Shown here: positions 1 through 9,042 of the stretch, piece after piece | Layout of the letters: each line of letters opens with the position of its first letter | Position numbering within the stretch: the stretch's first letter is position 1 | NCBI RefSeq assembly: GCF_019693445.1 | Contig: NZ_JAHRBL010000002.1 | Span: forward strand, 334,828-398,827 | Reading direction: 5' to 3' | Length of the DNA stretch: 64,000 nt | Source: Deinococcus aquaedulcis | GTDB lineage: Bacteria > Deinococcota > Deinococci > Deinococcales > Deinococcaceae | Notes under the pieces: model-generated | What the model saw: the letters and a program-made list of their open reading frames with translations, nothing else | Database searches by the model: none | What the model was told of the DNA's origin: nothing | Translations under genes and position numbers: made by a program

Positions 1-333
1 TTCTCTGGCAGAGCTTTAGCCATTTCTCTCCTGATGACGGCCCACTCTAAAGTGGTAAGGGAGCTTGTACCACTGAGCGGAAGCCAGGCACGCCTTCAGC
101 GCCCACAAGTCTACAGAGCAGCGGGGGATCTGCCATCAAGAGGCTAACTGACGGCGCAGCTCAATTTGCGATTACTGGCATGCCTCTCCTGCCCTGTCTT
201 TCCCTGCTGCCCACCTTCAGAAGCTCTAACAAACCAAGAGCGCGAAATTGATTGGGGTTTTTGACGCCTGATTCTGCATCCTGGCCCACCCCAAATTATC
301 CTCAGAGCAAGGTAGGGACTGCTGACCTTCCAC
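1..333. other. Left-edge region without a recognised gene
   Basis: No convincing gene is visible here. The first 144 bases are open in frame 1 on the plus strand and could be the tail of something starting outside the window, but I do not recognise the translation. A perfect 7-bp inverted repeat lies at 51-57 and 68-74 with a 10-base loop and could be a weak terminator. The last bases lead into the promoter of the gene at 346. Confidence 0.4.
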
Positions 334-339
334 TACAGT
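334..339 (+). promoter_or_regulatory. -10 element TACAGT of a leaderless promoter
   Basis: TACAGT ends six bases before the ATG at 346. This is the TANNNT-N6-ATG layout that gives an mRNA starting at or next to the start codon. No Shine-Dalgarno sequence and no convincing -35 box are present. It supports the ATG at 346 as the true start. Confidence 0.6.
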
Positions 340-345
340 GTCGGC

Positions 346-969
346 ATGTCTTCCCTGTGGTCACGCTCGGCAGCAGACCTTCTGGACGCCACGGCCAGTG
401 CCGAGGCCACGCCCGGCGGTGGAGCGACAGCGGCCGTGACCGGAGCCTTCGGCGCCGCGCTGCTGAGCATGGCGGTGGGCATCTCGCAGAAGAAAGGGGC
501 CTCAGCAAGACTGGACGATGCGCTCAAGCAGGTCACGGCGCTGCGACAGCGCCTTCAGGCCCTCGCCGATGAGGACGTGCAGGCCTTTGGGCAGTACGTG
601 GAGGCCAGTCACCTCTCTACAGACGACCCCCAGAGACCAGAGGCGCTGCAGGCAGCGGGCGAGGCGGCCATGCAGGTGCCACTCACTCTGGCCCGGGTCA
701 TCGTGGAAGGCCTGGACACGGCGCAGGCGCTGGCCCTCGCCGTTCACCAAGAAGTGGTAAGCGACGTGGGGGCCGGGGCCAGCCTGCTGCAAGGCGCCTT
801 GCTGGCCGCGCTGCTGACGGTGGAAATCAACCTGCCCCATGTCGCTGCCGATGCCCGGGAGGCTATTCAGGCGGAGCACGACCGCTTGAAAGATCAGGGG
901 CTGAAGCGGGCGCAGGCCACGCTGGACAGCTGCGCCGAGCGCCTCCGGGAGGCAGCGAGCACAGGGTAA
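346..969 (+). CDS. Cyclodeaminase/cyclohydrolase family protein (FTCD_C fold)
   Basis: A 207-residue protein matching the formiminotetrahydrofolate cyclodeaminase-like family. The N-terminal TPGGGATAA glycine-rich stretch (about residues 23-31), followed by a helical body with GISQKK, is the family hallmark. Members convert 5-formimino-THF to 5,10-methenyl-THF or act as methenyl-THF cyclohydrolases in one-carbon metabolism. The length fits a stand-alone domain without the formiminotransferase half. The gene is monocistronic, with a leaderless-type promoter. Which folate reaction it performs cannot be told from sequence. Confidence 0.8.
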   Translation: MSSLWSRSAADLLDATASAEATPGGGATAAVTGAFGAALLSMAVGISQKKGASARLDDALKQVTALRQRLQALADEDVQAFGQYVEASHLSTDDPQRPEALQAAGEAAMQVPLTLARVIVEGLDTAQALALAVHQEVVSDVGAGASLLQGALLAALLTVEINLPHVAADAREAIQAEHDRLKDQGLKRAQATLDSCAERLREAASTG

Positions 970-1088
970 ATCAATGAAAGGACGGCAGAGTCCAGCGAGC
1001 CCTATGCAGCAGATCTCTGTAAGGCGTCCGTCACAGCGATTTCTGATGCGAGAGGCGTTTTTTGTGTCCCGCCCAGGTCAATTGATCG

Positions 1089-1126
1089 AGCGAAGGGCAT
1101 GACCCGAGCGGGGTCAACGCTTCGCC
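1089..1126. terminator. Nested hairpin between cyclodeaminase and chitinase genes
   Basis: An outer stem GCGAAG/CTTCGC encloses an inner stem TGACCC/GGGTCA with a 5-base loop. It lies about 120 bases after the cyclodeaminase stop and 127 before the chitinase ATG. It could be a terminator or an operator for the chitinase gene. There is no T-run on either side, so the role is uncertain. Confidence 0.35.
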
Positions 1127-1252
1127 AGCCGAGCCGCATTGTCTAGATCGGAAATTATTTTCACACTTTACAGCCAGCGTGGTTGTGATTTTCTAGAACG
1201 GTCCCATCTTTTCTGTTTTGCCTGTGCCAGCCGTGGCCCAGGAGGAGGTTTT

Positions 1253-3046
1253 ATGACTCTGTTCCGTTCTGGACGTGTGGCGGCTCTTGTTTCGCTGGCC
1301 CTGGTGCTGGGGGCCTGCGGCTCTCAGACCCCGCAGGTGGCGGGGCGCCAACCTGTCCTGCAGGCGCAGGCCACGGGGCTGACAGCAACGTTTGACAGCA
1401 CGGGGGCGTGGGACACGGGCTTCACTGGCCGCATCACCCTGCGCAACCCTGGCACCACGCCCATCACCGGCTGGACCCTGAAGTTCAAGTTCAATGGCAA
1501 TGCCGCTGCGGGCGCTTCCGTCTGGGGTGCGGGGGGCAGCATCGCCAAGGACAGCACGGGGCTGTACACCATCACCCCCAACAGCTGGGGCGGCGCCACC
1601 ATTCCCGCCGGCGGCAGTGTCACCATCGGCTACGACGGCACCGGTCAACTGAGCGGCGTCAACACCTGTACCTTGAATGGTGCGAGTTGCTCTGGCACCA
1701 CCACTCCACCCCCCACGGGTGACACCACCGCCCCCACGGTGAGCCTGACCGCGAGCCCAAGCACAGTGACGAGTGCAGGCACCGTCAGTCTGGGTGCGAC
1801 AACGAGCGATAACGTGGGCGTGACAAAGGTGGAGTTCTATCAGGACTCAACCTTGCTCAGTACCGATACGACGGCGCCGTTTACCGCCACGGAGACGGTC
1901 AGTAGTGCGAACAACGGCACGCGCAGCTATACGGCCAAAGCGTTTGATGCGGCGGGGAATACCAAGTCGGCTTCAGCGTCGGTCACCGTCAATATCTCCG
2001 GCACCACCCCGCCCCCGCCACCCCCACCCACCAGCGGCGGCCTGCCCAAGCACGCCCTCTTTGGATACTGGCATAACTTCGACAACGGCAGCGGCTACAT
2101 CCGCATGAAGGATGTCAATGCCGCCTGGGACGTGATCAACCTGTCGTTTGCCGAGAACAAACCCGGCGGCGCGGAGGGTGAAGTGGCCTTTGAGCTGTGC
2201 CCCCCGCAAAGTTGCGGCGCCAATGCCGAGACCGAGGCGGACTTTATCGCCGGGATTCGCGCGCAGCAGGCCAAAGGGAAGAAGGTCCTCATCAGCCTGG
2301 GCGGGGCCAACGCGCATATTCAACTGAACACGGCGGCGGCGCGCGACAACTTTGTGCGCACGATGGGCGACATCATCGCCCGCTACGGGCTGAACGGCCT
2401 GGACATTGATCTGGAAGGCGGGTCGCTGGCCTTGAACCCCGGCGACACGGATCTGAACAACCCCACCACGCCCGCCATCGTGAACCTGATCAGCGCGGTG
2501 CGCAGCCTCAAGGCGCGCTTTGGCTCGAACTTTATCCTCACCATGGCGCCAGAAACGGCCTACGTGCAGGGCGGGCTGTCCAGCTACGGCGGCATCTGGG
2601 GCGCGTACCTGCCGCTCATTCACAACCTGCGCAGCGACCTGACCACGCTGCATGTGCAGCACTACAACACCGGTTCGCTGGTGGGCACCGATGGCCGCAC
2701 CTACACGCCCGGCACCGTGGATTTCCATGTGGCCATGACCGATATGCTGCTCACCGGCTTCAACCTGGGCGGCAACCCGGCCAAGCGCTTCCCGGGCCTG
2801 CGGGCCGATCAGGTGGCGATAGGGCTGCCTTCAGGGACGCGCTCAGCGGGCAGCGGGTACACCACCCCGGCCGACGTGCAGCGCGCCGTGACCTGCCTGA
2901 CCAGCGGCACGGGTTGCAACACCTATCGCCCGGGGGCCACCTCCCCGGCCCTGCGCGGTCTGATGACGTGGTCGATTAACTGGGACCGTGCCGACGGCCT
3001 GAATTTCTCGGGGGCGCACCGGCCATTCCTGAATTCGCTGCCCTGA
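1253..3046 (+). CDS. Secreted GH18 chitinase lipoprotein with CBM2 and Ig-like domain
   Basis: A 597-residue exported glycoside hydrolase. It has a lipoprotein signal with lipobox LGAC (Cys22), a carbohydrate-binding CBM2-type domain (about 40-145, closing with a Cys pair), an Ig-like beta domain (about 155-250), a proline-rich linker, and a GH18 TIM barrel (about 265-597). The GH18 active-site run is NGLDIDLE (381-388), with Glu388 as the expected acid. The first Asp of DxxDxDxE is Asn here. It probably degrades chitin or related glycans outside the cell. The ATG at 1253 follows a strong GGAGGAGG Shine-Dalgarno; an upstream in-frame TTG is unlikely. The gene is monocistronic. Confidence 0.9.
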   Translation: MTLFRSGRVAALVSLALVLGACGSQTPQVAGRQPVLQAQATGLTATFDSTGAWDTGFTGRITLRNPGTTPITGWTLKFKFNGNAAAGASVWGAGGSIAKDSTGLYTITPNSWGGATIPAGGSVTIGYDGTGQLSGVNTCTLNGASCSGTTTPPPTGDTTAPTVSLTASPSTVTSAGTVSLGATTSDNVGVTKVEFYQDSTLLSTDTTAPFTATETVSSANNGTRSYTAKAFDAAGNTKSASASVTVNISGTTPPPPPPPTSGGLPKHALFGYWHNFDNGSGYIRMKDVNAAWDVINLSFAENKPGGAEGEVAFELCPPQSCGANAETEADFIAGIRAQQAKGKKVLISLGGANAHIQLNTAAARDNFVRTMGDIIARYGLNGLDIDLEGGSLALNPGDTDLNNPTTPAIVNLISAVRSLKARFGSNFILTMAPETAYVQGGLSSYGGIWGAYLPLIHNLRSDLTTLHVQHYNTGSLVGTDGRTYTPGTVDFHVAMTDMLLTGFNLGGNPAKRFPGLRADQVAIGLPSGTRSAGSGYTTPADVQRAVTCLTSGTGCNTYRPGATSPALRGLMTWSINWDRADGLNFSGAHRPFLNSLP

Positions 3047-3660
3047 AGAACAGGGAGGAAGGGCAGGCCACGCCGATTCCCTGGCGTGGCCTGCCCCAGA
3101 TGTACAGGGCGGTGAACGCGGCCCAGATCAGCAGTGCCCCCACTCCGAAGAACGGCGCCCCAATAACAAGACCGATCACGCCGAAACCCACCTGACCAGC
3201 GCGGGTTGCCAGGGCATCGGCAGCCACCACCTGCAGATCGCCCGAGCGGTGCAGGGAAGTGGGGTTGATCCGCACAGGCACCTCGCTCTCCACCAGAAAA
3301 AGTGCTCCAGCCGCCTGCGTAAACAGAGCCGCCGTTTCCTATTCGCCTGCGGGTAAGAGGTGATCAGCTGGCACGGGAAGCGCCATGTCTTCAATGGCTC
3401 TGGGCTGCACGAACGTCTGGCGGCGGCGCGGGCCCACCCTGACCTCTCCCCGTAGCCACCCGGTGATCCGCCTGGGCCAGGACGCGGTGGGCGCACGGCA
3501 TAGGTATAGCCCAGGACTGTGGCGGCCCCCAGGGGCCAGCGGTCCTGCAGCTCTCCGGGGTGCAAGCCGTCGTACCGGCTGGTCAACGCCAGCACCAGCG
3601 TGAGGGCGCCGCCCAGAAGTGGAAAAAAGCGCAGTGAACAGCAGAAGGAAGACCGTTTCT
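2976..3660 (-). pseudogene. Decayed membrane-protein gene (frameshift plus in-frame stop)
   Basis: Read right to left, one frame encodes a hydrophobic segment followed by a short polar stretch ending in YTYAV. Near 3480-3500 the coding sense moves to another frame, which runs through a polar segment to a TAG at 3339-3341. It then continues in that frame into a C-terminal hydrophobic segment (GFGVIGLVIG, then FFGVGALLIW) and ends by overlapping the chitinase 3' end by 71 bases. The join looks like one two-ended membrane protein broken by one frameshift and one nonsense codon. I do not recognise the family. An alternative is an intact 105-residue protein from the GTG at 3293. Confidence 0.45.
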
Positions 3661-3755
3661 TGCGCTCATCGGACCGGGCCTGGGCCCACCCCGCACCCGC
3701 AGCTCCGCCTTTCCCAAGGGGGCCCCACAACCCACTCTGCCTATACTGAGCGCCG

Positions 3756-5099
3756 ATGAGCATGTTTTCCAACATTCACGAGCTGCCCCAGCATGTGGGC
3801 CAGACAGTCACCGTGCACGCGTGGCTGACCGACAAGAGCGGCAAGGGCAAGATTCAGTTTTTGAAGCTGCGCGACGGCAGCGGCTTTGTGCAGGCCACGG
3901 TCTTTAAGGGTGACGTGACCGAGGACGTGTTCGAGCAGGCCAAGCGCCTGACGCAGGAACAGGCCGTCACCGTGACTGGCGAGGTGCGCGCCGATGAGCG
4001 GGCCCCGGGCGGGGTGGAACTGAGCGTGCGTGGCCTGACGCCGATCAGCGAGAACCACGCCGAGTACCCCATCACGCCCAAGGAACACGGCATTGAGTTC
4101 CTGATGGACCACCGCCACCTGTGGCTGCGCCACCGCCGCCCCTGGGCGATCATGCGGGTGCGCGACTGCGTGCAGCGCGCCATCGTGGACTTTTTCCACG
4201 GCGAGGGCTTCATCCGCTTTGACGCGCCGTTTTTTACCCCCAACGCCGCTGAAGGCACCACCGAGCTGTTCGAGATTGACCTGTTCGGTGAAGACAAGGC
4301 CTACCTGAGCCAGACCGGGCAGCTGCACGCCGAGGCGGGCGCGTTCGCTTTTGGCAAGGTGTACACCTTCGGCCCCACCTTCCGCGCGGAGAAGAGCAAG
4401 ACCCGGCGCCACCTGCTGGAGTTCTGGATGGTGGAGCCGGAAGTGGCCCCCAGCAACCACACCGAGAACATGGCGCTGCAGGAGCGCTTTGTGAGCTTCC
4501 TGGTGCGCCGGGCGTTGGAGGAATGCGCCGAGGAGCTGAAGCTGCTGGGCCGCGACGTGAGCAAGCTGGCCGGGGCCGCCGAAGGGAACTACCCGCGCGT
4601 GACCTACACCCAGGCACTGGACATTATTCGGGCGCACATCGAAAGCGGCGACCTGCCCACCAACGTGCAGGCCGACGTGCAGCCCGTGGCGTGGGGCGAC
4701 GACCTGGGCGCGCCGCACGAGACGATTCTGGGGCACCACTTTGACCGCCCGGTGATCATTGAGCGCTACCCGGCGGCCATCAAGGCGTTCTACATGCAGC
4801 CTGATCCCGAGGACCCCCGCGTGGCCCTGTGCGACGACATGATCGCCCCGGAAGGCTACGGCGAAATTATCGGCGGAAGCGAGCGCATTCACGACTACGA
4901 GCTGCTGAAGGGCCGCATTGAGCACGAAGGGCTGCCGCTGGAAGCTTTCGAATGGTACCTGGACCTGCGCCGCACCGGTTCCATGCCGCACGCGGGCTTT
5001 GGCATGGGCCTGGAGCGCGTGATTGCCTGGATCACCGGCATTGACCACATCCGTGAGGCGATTCCCTTCCCCCGGATGCTCACGCGCATGCGCCCCTGA
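3756..5099 (+). CDS. asnS: Asparaginyl-tRNA synthetase
   Basis: A 447-residue class IIb aminoacyl-tRNA synthetase that charges tRNA-Asn with asparagine in the cytoplasm. An N-terminal OB-fold anticodon-binding domain (about 15-105) is followed by the class II catalytic core. Motif 2 is visible as [19 protein letters not shown], preceded by the TGQLHAEAG region, and motif 3 as [10 protein letters not shown] near the C-terminus. The length is normal. A TATACT -10 element lies eight bases before the ATG at 3756; an in-frame ATG two codons later is the alternative start. A strong terminator follows. Confidence 0.95.
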   Translation: MSMFSNIHELPQHVGQTVTVHAWLTDKSGKGKIQFLKLRDGSGFVQATVFKGDVTEDVFEQAKRLTQEQAVTVTGEVRADERAPGGVELSVRGLTPISENHAEYPITPKEHGIEFLMDHRHLWLRHRRPWAIMRVRDCVQRAIVDFFHGEGFIRFDAPFFTPNAAEGTTELFEIDLFGEDKAYLSQTGQLHAEAGAFAFGKVYTFGPTFRAEKSKTRRHLLEFWMVEPEVAPSNHTENMALQERFVSFLVRRALEECAEELKLLGRDVSKLAGAAEGNYPRVTYTQALDIIRAHIESGDLPTNVQADVQPVAWGDDLGAPHETILGHHFDRPVIIERYPAAIKAFYMQPDPEDPRVALCDDMIAPEGYGEIIGGSERIHDYELLKGRIEHEGLPLEAFEWYLDLRRTGSMPHAGFGMGLERVIAWITGIDHIREAIPFPRMLTRMRP

Positions 5100-5111
5100 T
5101 TCGAAGCATGG

Positions 5112-5147
5112 AAAGAGCCCCTGGCGAGTTCGGCCAGGGGCTCTTTT
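5112..5147 (+). terminator. Strong intrinsic terminator after asnS
   Basis: A perfect 14-bp stem (5112-5125 with 5133-5146) closes over a 7-base loop and is followed by a short T-run. The complementary strand also ends in TTTC, so it probably also stops transcripts from the DUF2382 genes on the opposite strand. Confidence 0.85.
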
Positions 5148-5160
5148 CTGGTGTAGGGCC

Positions 5161-5607
5161 TCAGGACTGGGGCGGATCTATCCGGCCCTGGTCCACCATG
5201 CGCTCGTCCACGACCAGCTCCTCGTAGGCGAGTTGGAGGGGCACGGTTTCCTCGCGCACCAGCGTGTCCTTGAAGAGGCGCACTTCCTGGGCCACGACCG
5301 TTTCCTTGCCGGGCACCGCGCGCTCGTCGTAGAGGAGGACCTCGTACGTTTCGCCGGGGGCCAGGGTACGGGTGCCGATCTGGACGCCAGGAGAACCCTC
5401 CTGCGCGGTCACCACCAGCACCTCAGTGACCAGCTCCACACGCACGGTTTCCTCGCGTACACGGCGCTCGCGGCGAACGACAACGCGGCCCGTCTCTTCA
5501 CGGACCTTCTGAATCTCGGCGCGCTCTTCACGCAGCTCAATCACGCCCTGCAGGGCGCGGCGGACTTTTCGTTCCTCTGTCATAAGAAGGAAGTGGGGAG
5601 GGCGCAA
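5161..5607 (-). CDS. DUF2382 (YsnF/AvaK-type) domain protein, short form
   Basis: A 148-residue, charged, beta-rich protein with repeated EE-x-V-x-V-type strands (VREETVRVEL, LVREETVPLQL), typical of DUF2382 domains linked to stress responses. There is no signal peptide or membrane segment. It sits 21 bases downstream of the larger PRC-barrel/DUF2382 gene and is probably cotranscribed. The start is uncertain. A TTG at 5607 has a GGGGAGGG Shine-Dalgarno seven bases upstream, whereas the ATG at 5583 has none but gives the more usual N-terminus (MTEERK). Confidence 0.7.
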   Translation of the reverse strand: MRPPHFLLMTEERKVRRALQGVIELREERAEIQKVREETGRVVVRRERRVREETVRVELVTEVLVVTAQEGSPGVQIGTRTLAPGETYEVLLYDERAVPGKETVVAQEVRLFKDTLVREETVPLQLAYEELVVDERMVDQGRIDPPQS

Positions 5608-5628
5608 TGTCAGCCCTCCCCGATGTGC

Positions 5629-6531
5629 TTAGCGGCGGTCGATCTTGCCGTCGAGGGGGTCCACGGCGTCCTTGACCGCGTCCACCGCCCGCTCGGCCAC
5701 ATTCCGCCCATCCCGCAGGTGCGCCTCCGTGCCCTGCACCGCCACCTGCCCGGTCTGGTTCACGTCCAGCACTTCACGCCCGATGGTCTCGGTCACGGTC
5801 TGCTGTTCGGTCACCGTCCGCTTACCGATTTCCACCTCTTCGGTGACATACGCCTGCTTGCTCACATTGGCGCGCTCGGCTTCCAGCGTCACTTCCACCG
5901 TCTCGGTGGCTGCGCCCAGCGTCACGTTGCCGGACACCGGACGGGCATCACTGACCACATGGCGCTCGATGACGATCTCTTCGCGCTCCAGGGGCACAGT
6001 GACATTCTCGGTACGGGTTTCGACGTGCTTGCCGATCTGCACCTGGCCCGCCACAAAGCGGTCCTTGTTCACCTGCAGCCGCTCTTCGAGCAGCTGCAGT
6101 CGCTGCGGGGTCTGGAACAGCGTGTCGTCACGCTGGGTGTAGTTGAACGTGCCCGCCGCGTGGTGGGTGGAGGTGTCCACACCGCGCAGGATGCGCTCGT
6201 CGGCCACCTGAGCTTCGTACTCGTAGTCCTGGCCAGCGACGTAGCCCGACATGCCTTTGACTTGGTCCTTGCTGAGGTTGTCAAAGTACACGCCGTCGTC
6301 CTCGATGCGGGCCATGCCCACGGGGACCATGACTTCCTTGGCCGAGAACCAGCCGCCGACGTCGACGATGAGGTAGCGGATCTGGCCGCCGTCGTCGGTC
6401 AGGGCTTCGCGGACGGTGCCGACTTTTTCGCCGCCGTAGCCGTAGGCCGTCTGACCCACCACGTTGTACGTGCTGCCCAGGTCGTAGTTGCGGTCGCGCA
6501 CCAGTTCAGAAATCGGGATCAGTCTCGCCAT
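5629..6531 (-). CDS. PRC-barrel and DUF2382 domain protein
   Basis: A 300-residue cytoplasmic protein. An N-terminal PRC-barrel (about 1-100, with [18 protein letters not shown] and YLIVDVGGW) is followed by a DUF2382/YsnF-like region (about 140-270) of repeated conserved strands such as [15 protein letters not shown]. Such proteins are stress-associated in many bacteria, but the molecular role is not established. The ATG at 6531 is preceded by AAGGAGGG at good spacing, so the longer upstream ORF start is rejected. It is the first gene of a two-gene unit with the short DUF2382 protein. Confidence 0.85.
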   Translation of the reverse strand: MARLIPISELVRDRNYDLGSTYNVVGQTAYGYGGEKVGTVREALTDDGGQIRYLIVDVGGWFSAKEVMVPVGMARIEDDGVYFDNLSKDQVKGMSGYVAGQDYEYEAQVADERILRGVDTSTHHAAGTFNYTQRDDTLFQTPQRLQLLEERLQVNKDRFVAGQVQIGKHVETRTENVTVPLEREEIVIERHVVSDARPVSGNVTLGAATETVEVTLEAERANVSKQAYVTEEVEIGKRTVTEQQTVTETIGREVLDVNQTGQVAVQGTEAHLRDGRNVAERAVDAVKDAVDPLDGKIDRR

Positions 6532-6735
6532 AACACCCTCCTTGGTTGGATCACCTGTGTTTGTTGCGGTGAACTGGCCGGAGTTTGTCAGGCCAAGTGC
6601 GAGACTTTTTACGAAAGACCTAAAGCCCTGCACAAGATCACCTTTGCATGGAGACCGCCTTCAGGGCAGGTCAAGCTCTGTTAAAGGTGCCGCTCTGCCC
6701 GGGGCCGTCCCCGGCCGGCTTGGTACAGTACAGGC

Positions 6736-7644
<909 letters not shown>

Positions 7645-7668
7645 CCGTCTGCGCCTAGACTGGCGCCC

Positions 7669-8463
7669 ATGCTGGGTTTGATCTGTGTGGATGTGGACGG
7701 CACCTTGGTGGGCACCGGGAACGTGATTCGGGACGACGTGTGGGCGGCGCTGGAAGACGCGCGGCGTAAGGGGGTTCGTCTGGCTCTGTGCAGTGGGCGC
7801 CCCGCCTTCGGCAACGCCCGCGCCTACGCCGAGCGGCTGGACCCGGACGGCTGGCACGTGTTTCAGAACGGGGCCAGCGTGGTGAATGTGGGCAGCGGCC
7901 AGAGCCTCTCTGAGCCGTTTCCGCAGGCCAGCCTGCCGGGGTTGCTGGACCGGGCGCGGCGCGAAGACCGGCTGCTGGAGATCTACACCGATCTGGCGTA
8001 CGCCGTGACCAAGCCCGGCGACTATGCCGAGCGCCACGCCCGGCTGCTGGGCCTGCCTTACCAGCCCCAGGCACCGGAAGACCTGCAGGGCGAGGTGGTG
8101 CGCACGCAGTGGGTGGTGGCCCGCGCCGAGGAACAGGCCGTGGTGAGCGCACCCCACGAGGGCCTGAGCCTGCACCCGGCCGGCAGCCCAGTGATGCCCG
8201 ACGCCATTTTCATCTCGGTCACGCGGGAGGGGGTCAGCAAGGGCAGCGCGGTGACGCGGGTGGCGCAGGCGTATGGCGTGCCGCTGGACCGGGTGATGAT
8301 GGTGGGCGACGGCGAAAACGATGTGGCGGCCCTGCAGGTGGTGGGGCACCCCGTGGCGATGGCCAACGCCGACGAACCGGCGCGGCGGGCGGCGCGGCAC
8401 TTCGTGGGGCATGTGGACGACGGCGGCCTGCGCGAAGCCGTGGAGCTGGCGCTGCAGCTGTGA
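7669..8463 (+). CDS. Cof-type HAD-IIB hydrolase
   Basis: A 264-residue HAD-superfamily phosphatase. Motif I is DVDGT (residues 8-12, both aspartates present), motif II is the SGRP region near 42, and motif IV is [10 protein letters not shown] near the C-terminus. The intervening cap is of Cof/YbiV type. Members dephosphorylate sugar phosphates or similar small metabolites; the substrate here is unknown. TAGACT lies seven bases upstream of the ATG, fitting a leaderless start. Its stop overlaps the GTG of the next gene (GTGA), suggesting translational coupling. Confidence 0.88.
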   Translation: MLGLICVDVDGTLVGTGNVIRDDVWAALEDARRKGVRLALCSGRPAFGNARAYAERLDPDGWHVFQNGASVVNVGSGQSLSEPFPQASLPGLLDRARREDRLLEIYTDLAYAVTKPGDYAERHARLLGLPYQPQAPEDLQGEVVRTQWVVARAEEQAVVSAPHEGLSLHPAGSPVMPDAIFISVTREGVSKGSAVTRVAQAYGVPLDRVMMVGDGENDVAALQVVGHPVAMANADEPARRAARHFVGHVDDGGLREAVELALQL

Positions 8464-8813
8464 GCCTGCTGGCGCAGGTCAAGGTCTGGACCGAGTGGGC
8501 CGCCACTGGTGTGGAGGTGGCGGCGGCGCTGGTGATTGTCGCCGCTGTGGTGCTGGCGCTGGGGCGCGCCGCTGTGGCCCTGTTCCGGCCAGCGGCCCAG
8601 CCGGACGTGCAGAAAGAAAGCCTGCGCCTGGAACTGGGGCGCTGGCTGGCGGTAGGCCTGGAATTTACGCTGGCGGCCGACATTCTGCGCACGGCGATTG
8701 CGCCCTCGTGGGACGATATTGGCAAGCTGGCGGCCATCGCGGCGCTGCGCACGCTGCTGAACTTCTTCCTGCAGCGCGAGATGGACGGGCATAAGGCGCG
8801 GCAGGAGGGGTAA
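8460..8813 (+). CDS. DUF1622-type small membrane protein
   Basis: A 117-residue protein with a hydrophobic helix (about 13-37), then [23 protein letters not shown] and a final helix near 85-105. The GxWLxxGLEFxLAADIL pattern is characteristic of DUF1622 inner-membrane proteins of unknown function. The start is the GTG at 8460, which overlaps the TGA of the phosphatase gene by four bases and implies coupled translation. A longer upstream reading in this frame is only the shadow of that gene. Confidence 0.75.
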   Translation: MSLLAQVKVWTEWAATGVEVAAALVIVAAVVLALGRAAVALFRPAAQPDVQKESLRLELGRWLAVGLEFTLAADILRTAIAPSWDDIGKLAAIAALRTLLNFFLQREMDGHKARQEG

Positions 8814-9015
8814 GAGGGAAAGCGCCCGGAAGTGGCTGTGGGCTGAGCGGGGTCTCACACTGGCCTGCAAAGATTGGGGCGCCTCAAGCGCCTGGGACTG
8901 CCGACAACGACACGGATGGGTTGCGAGCCCGGCTGAGTGCCTCGGCCCGTTCCACTCTGGACCTGAGAGGCGGGCTTTCACTGCCGCGTCTGGCCACCAC
9001 AGCCGCTGCGTATCT

Positions 9016-9033
9016 CCACTCTCTTCGGAGTGG
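9016..9033 (-). terminator. Weak hairpin after recQ
   Basis: CCACTC and GAGTGG form a 6-bp stem over a 6-base loop ten bases beyond the recQ stop. There is no T-run, so termination is only suggested. The 8814-9042 interval otherwise holds nothing I recognise. Confidence 0.3.
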
Positions 9034-9042
9034 CCTTAAGCC

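Noticed and set aside
3176..3775. A 199-residue minus-strand open frame starting inside asnS
   Set aside because: Its first part lies over the asnS promoter and its last part is out of frame with the membrane-protein remnant; only the middle segment fits the decayed gene.
5023..6684. A 553-residue plus-strand open frame across the DUF2382 region
   Set aside because: It is the antisense shadow of two real minus-strand genes with clear domains and a good Shine-Dalgarno; its His/Leu/Val-rich composition is typical of antisense GC-rich frames.
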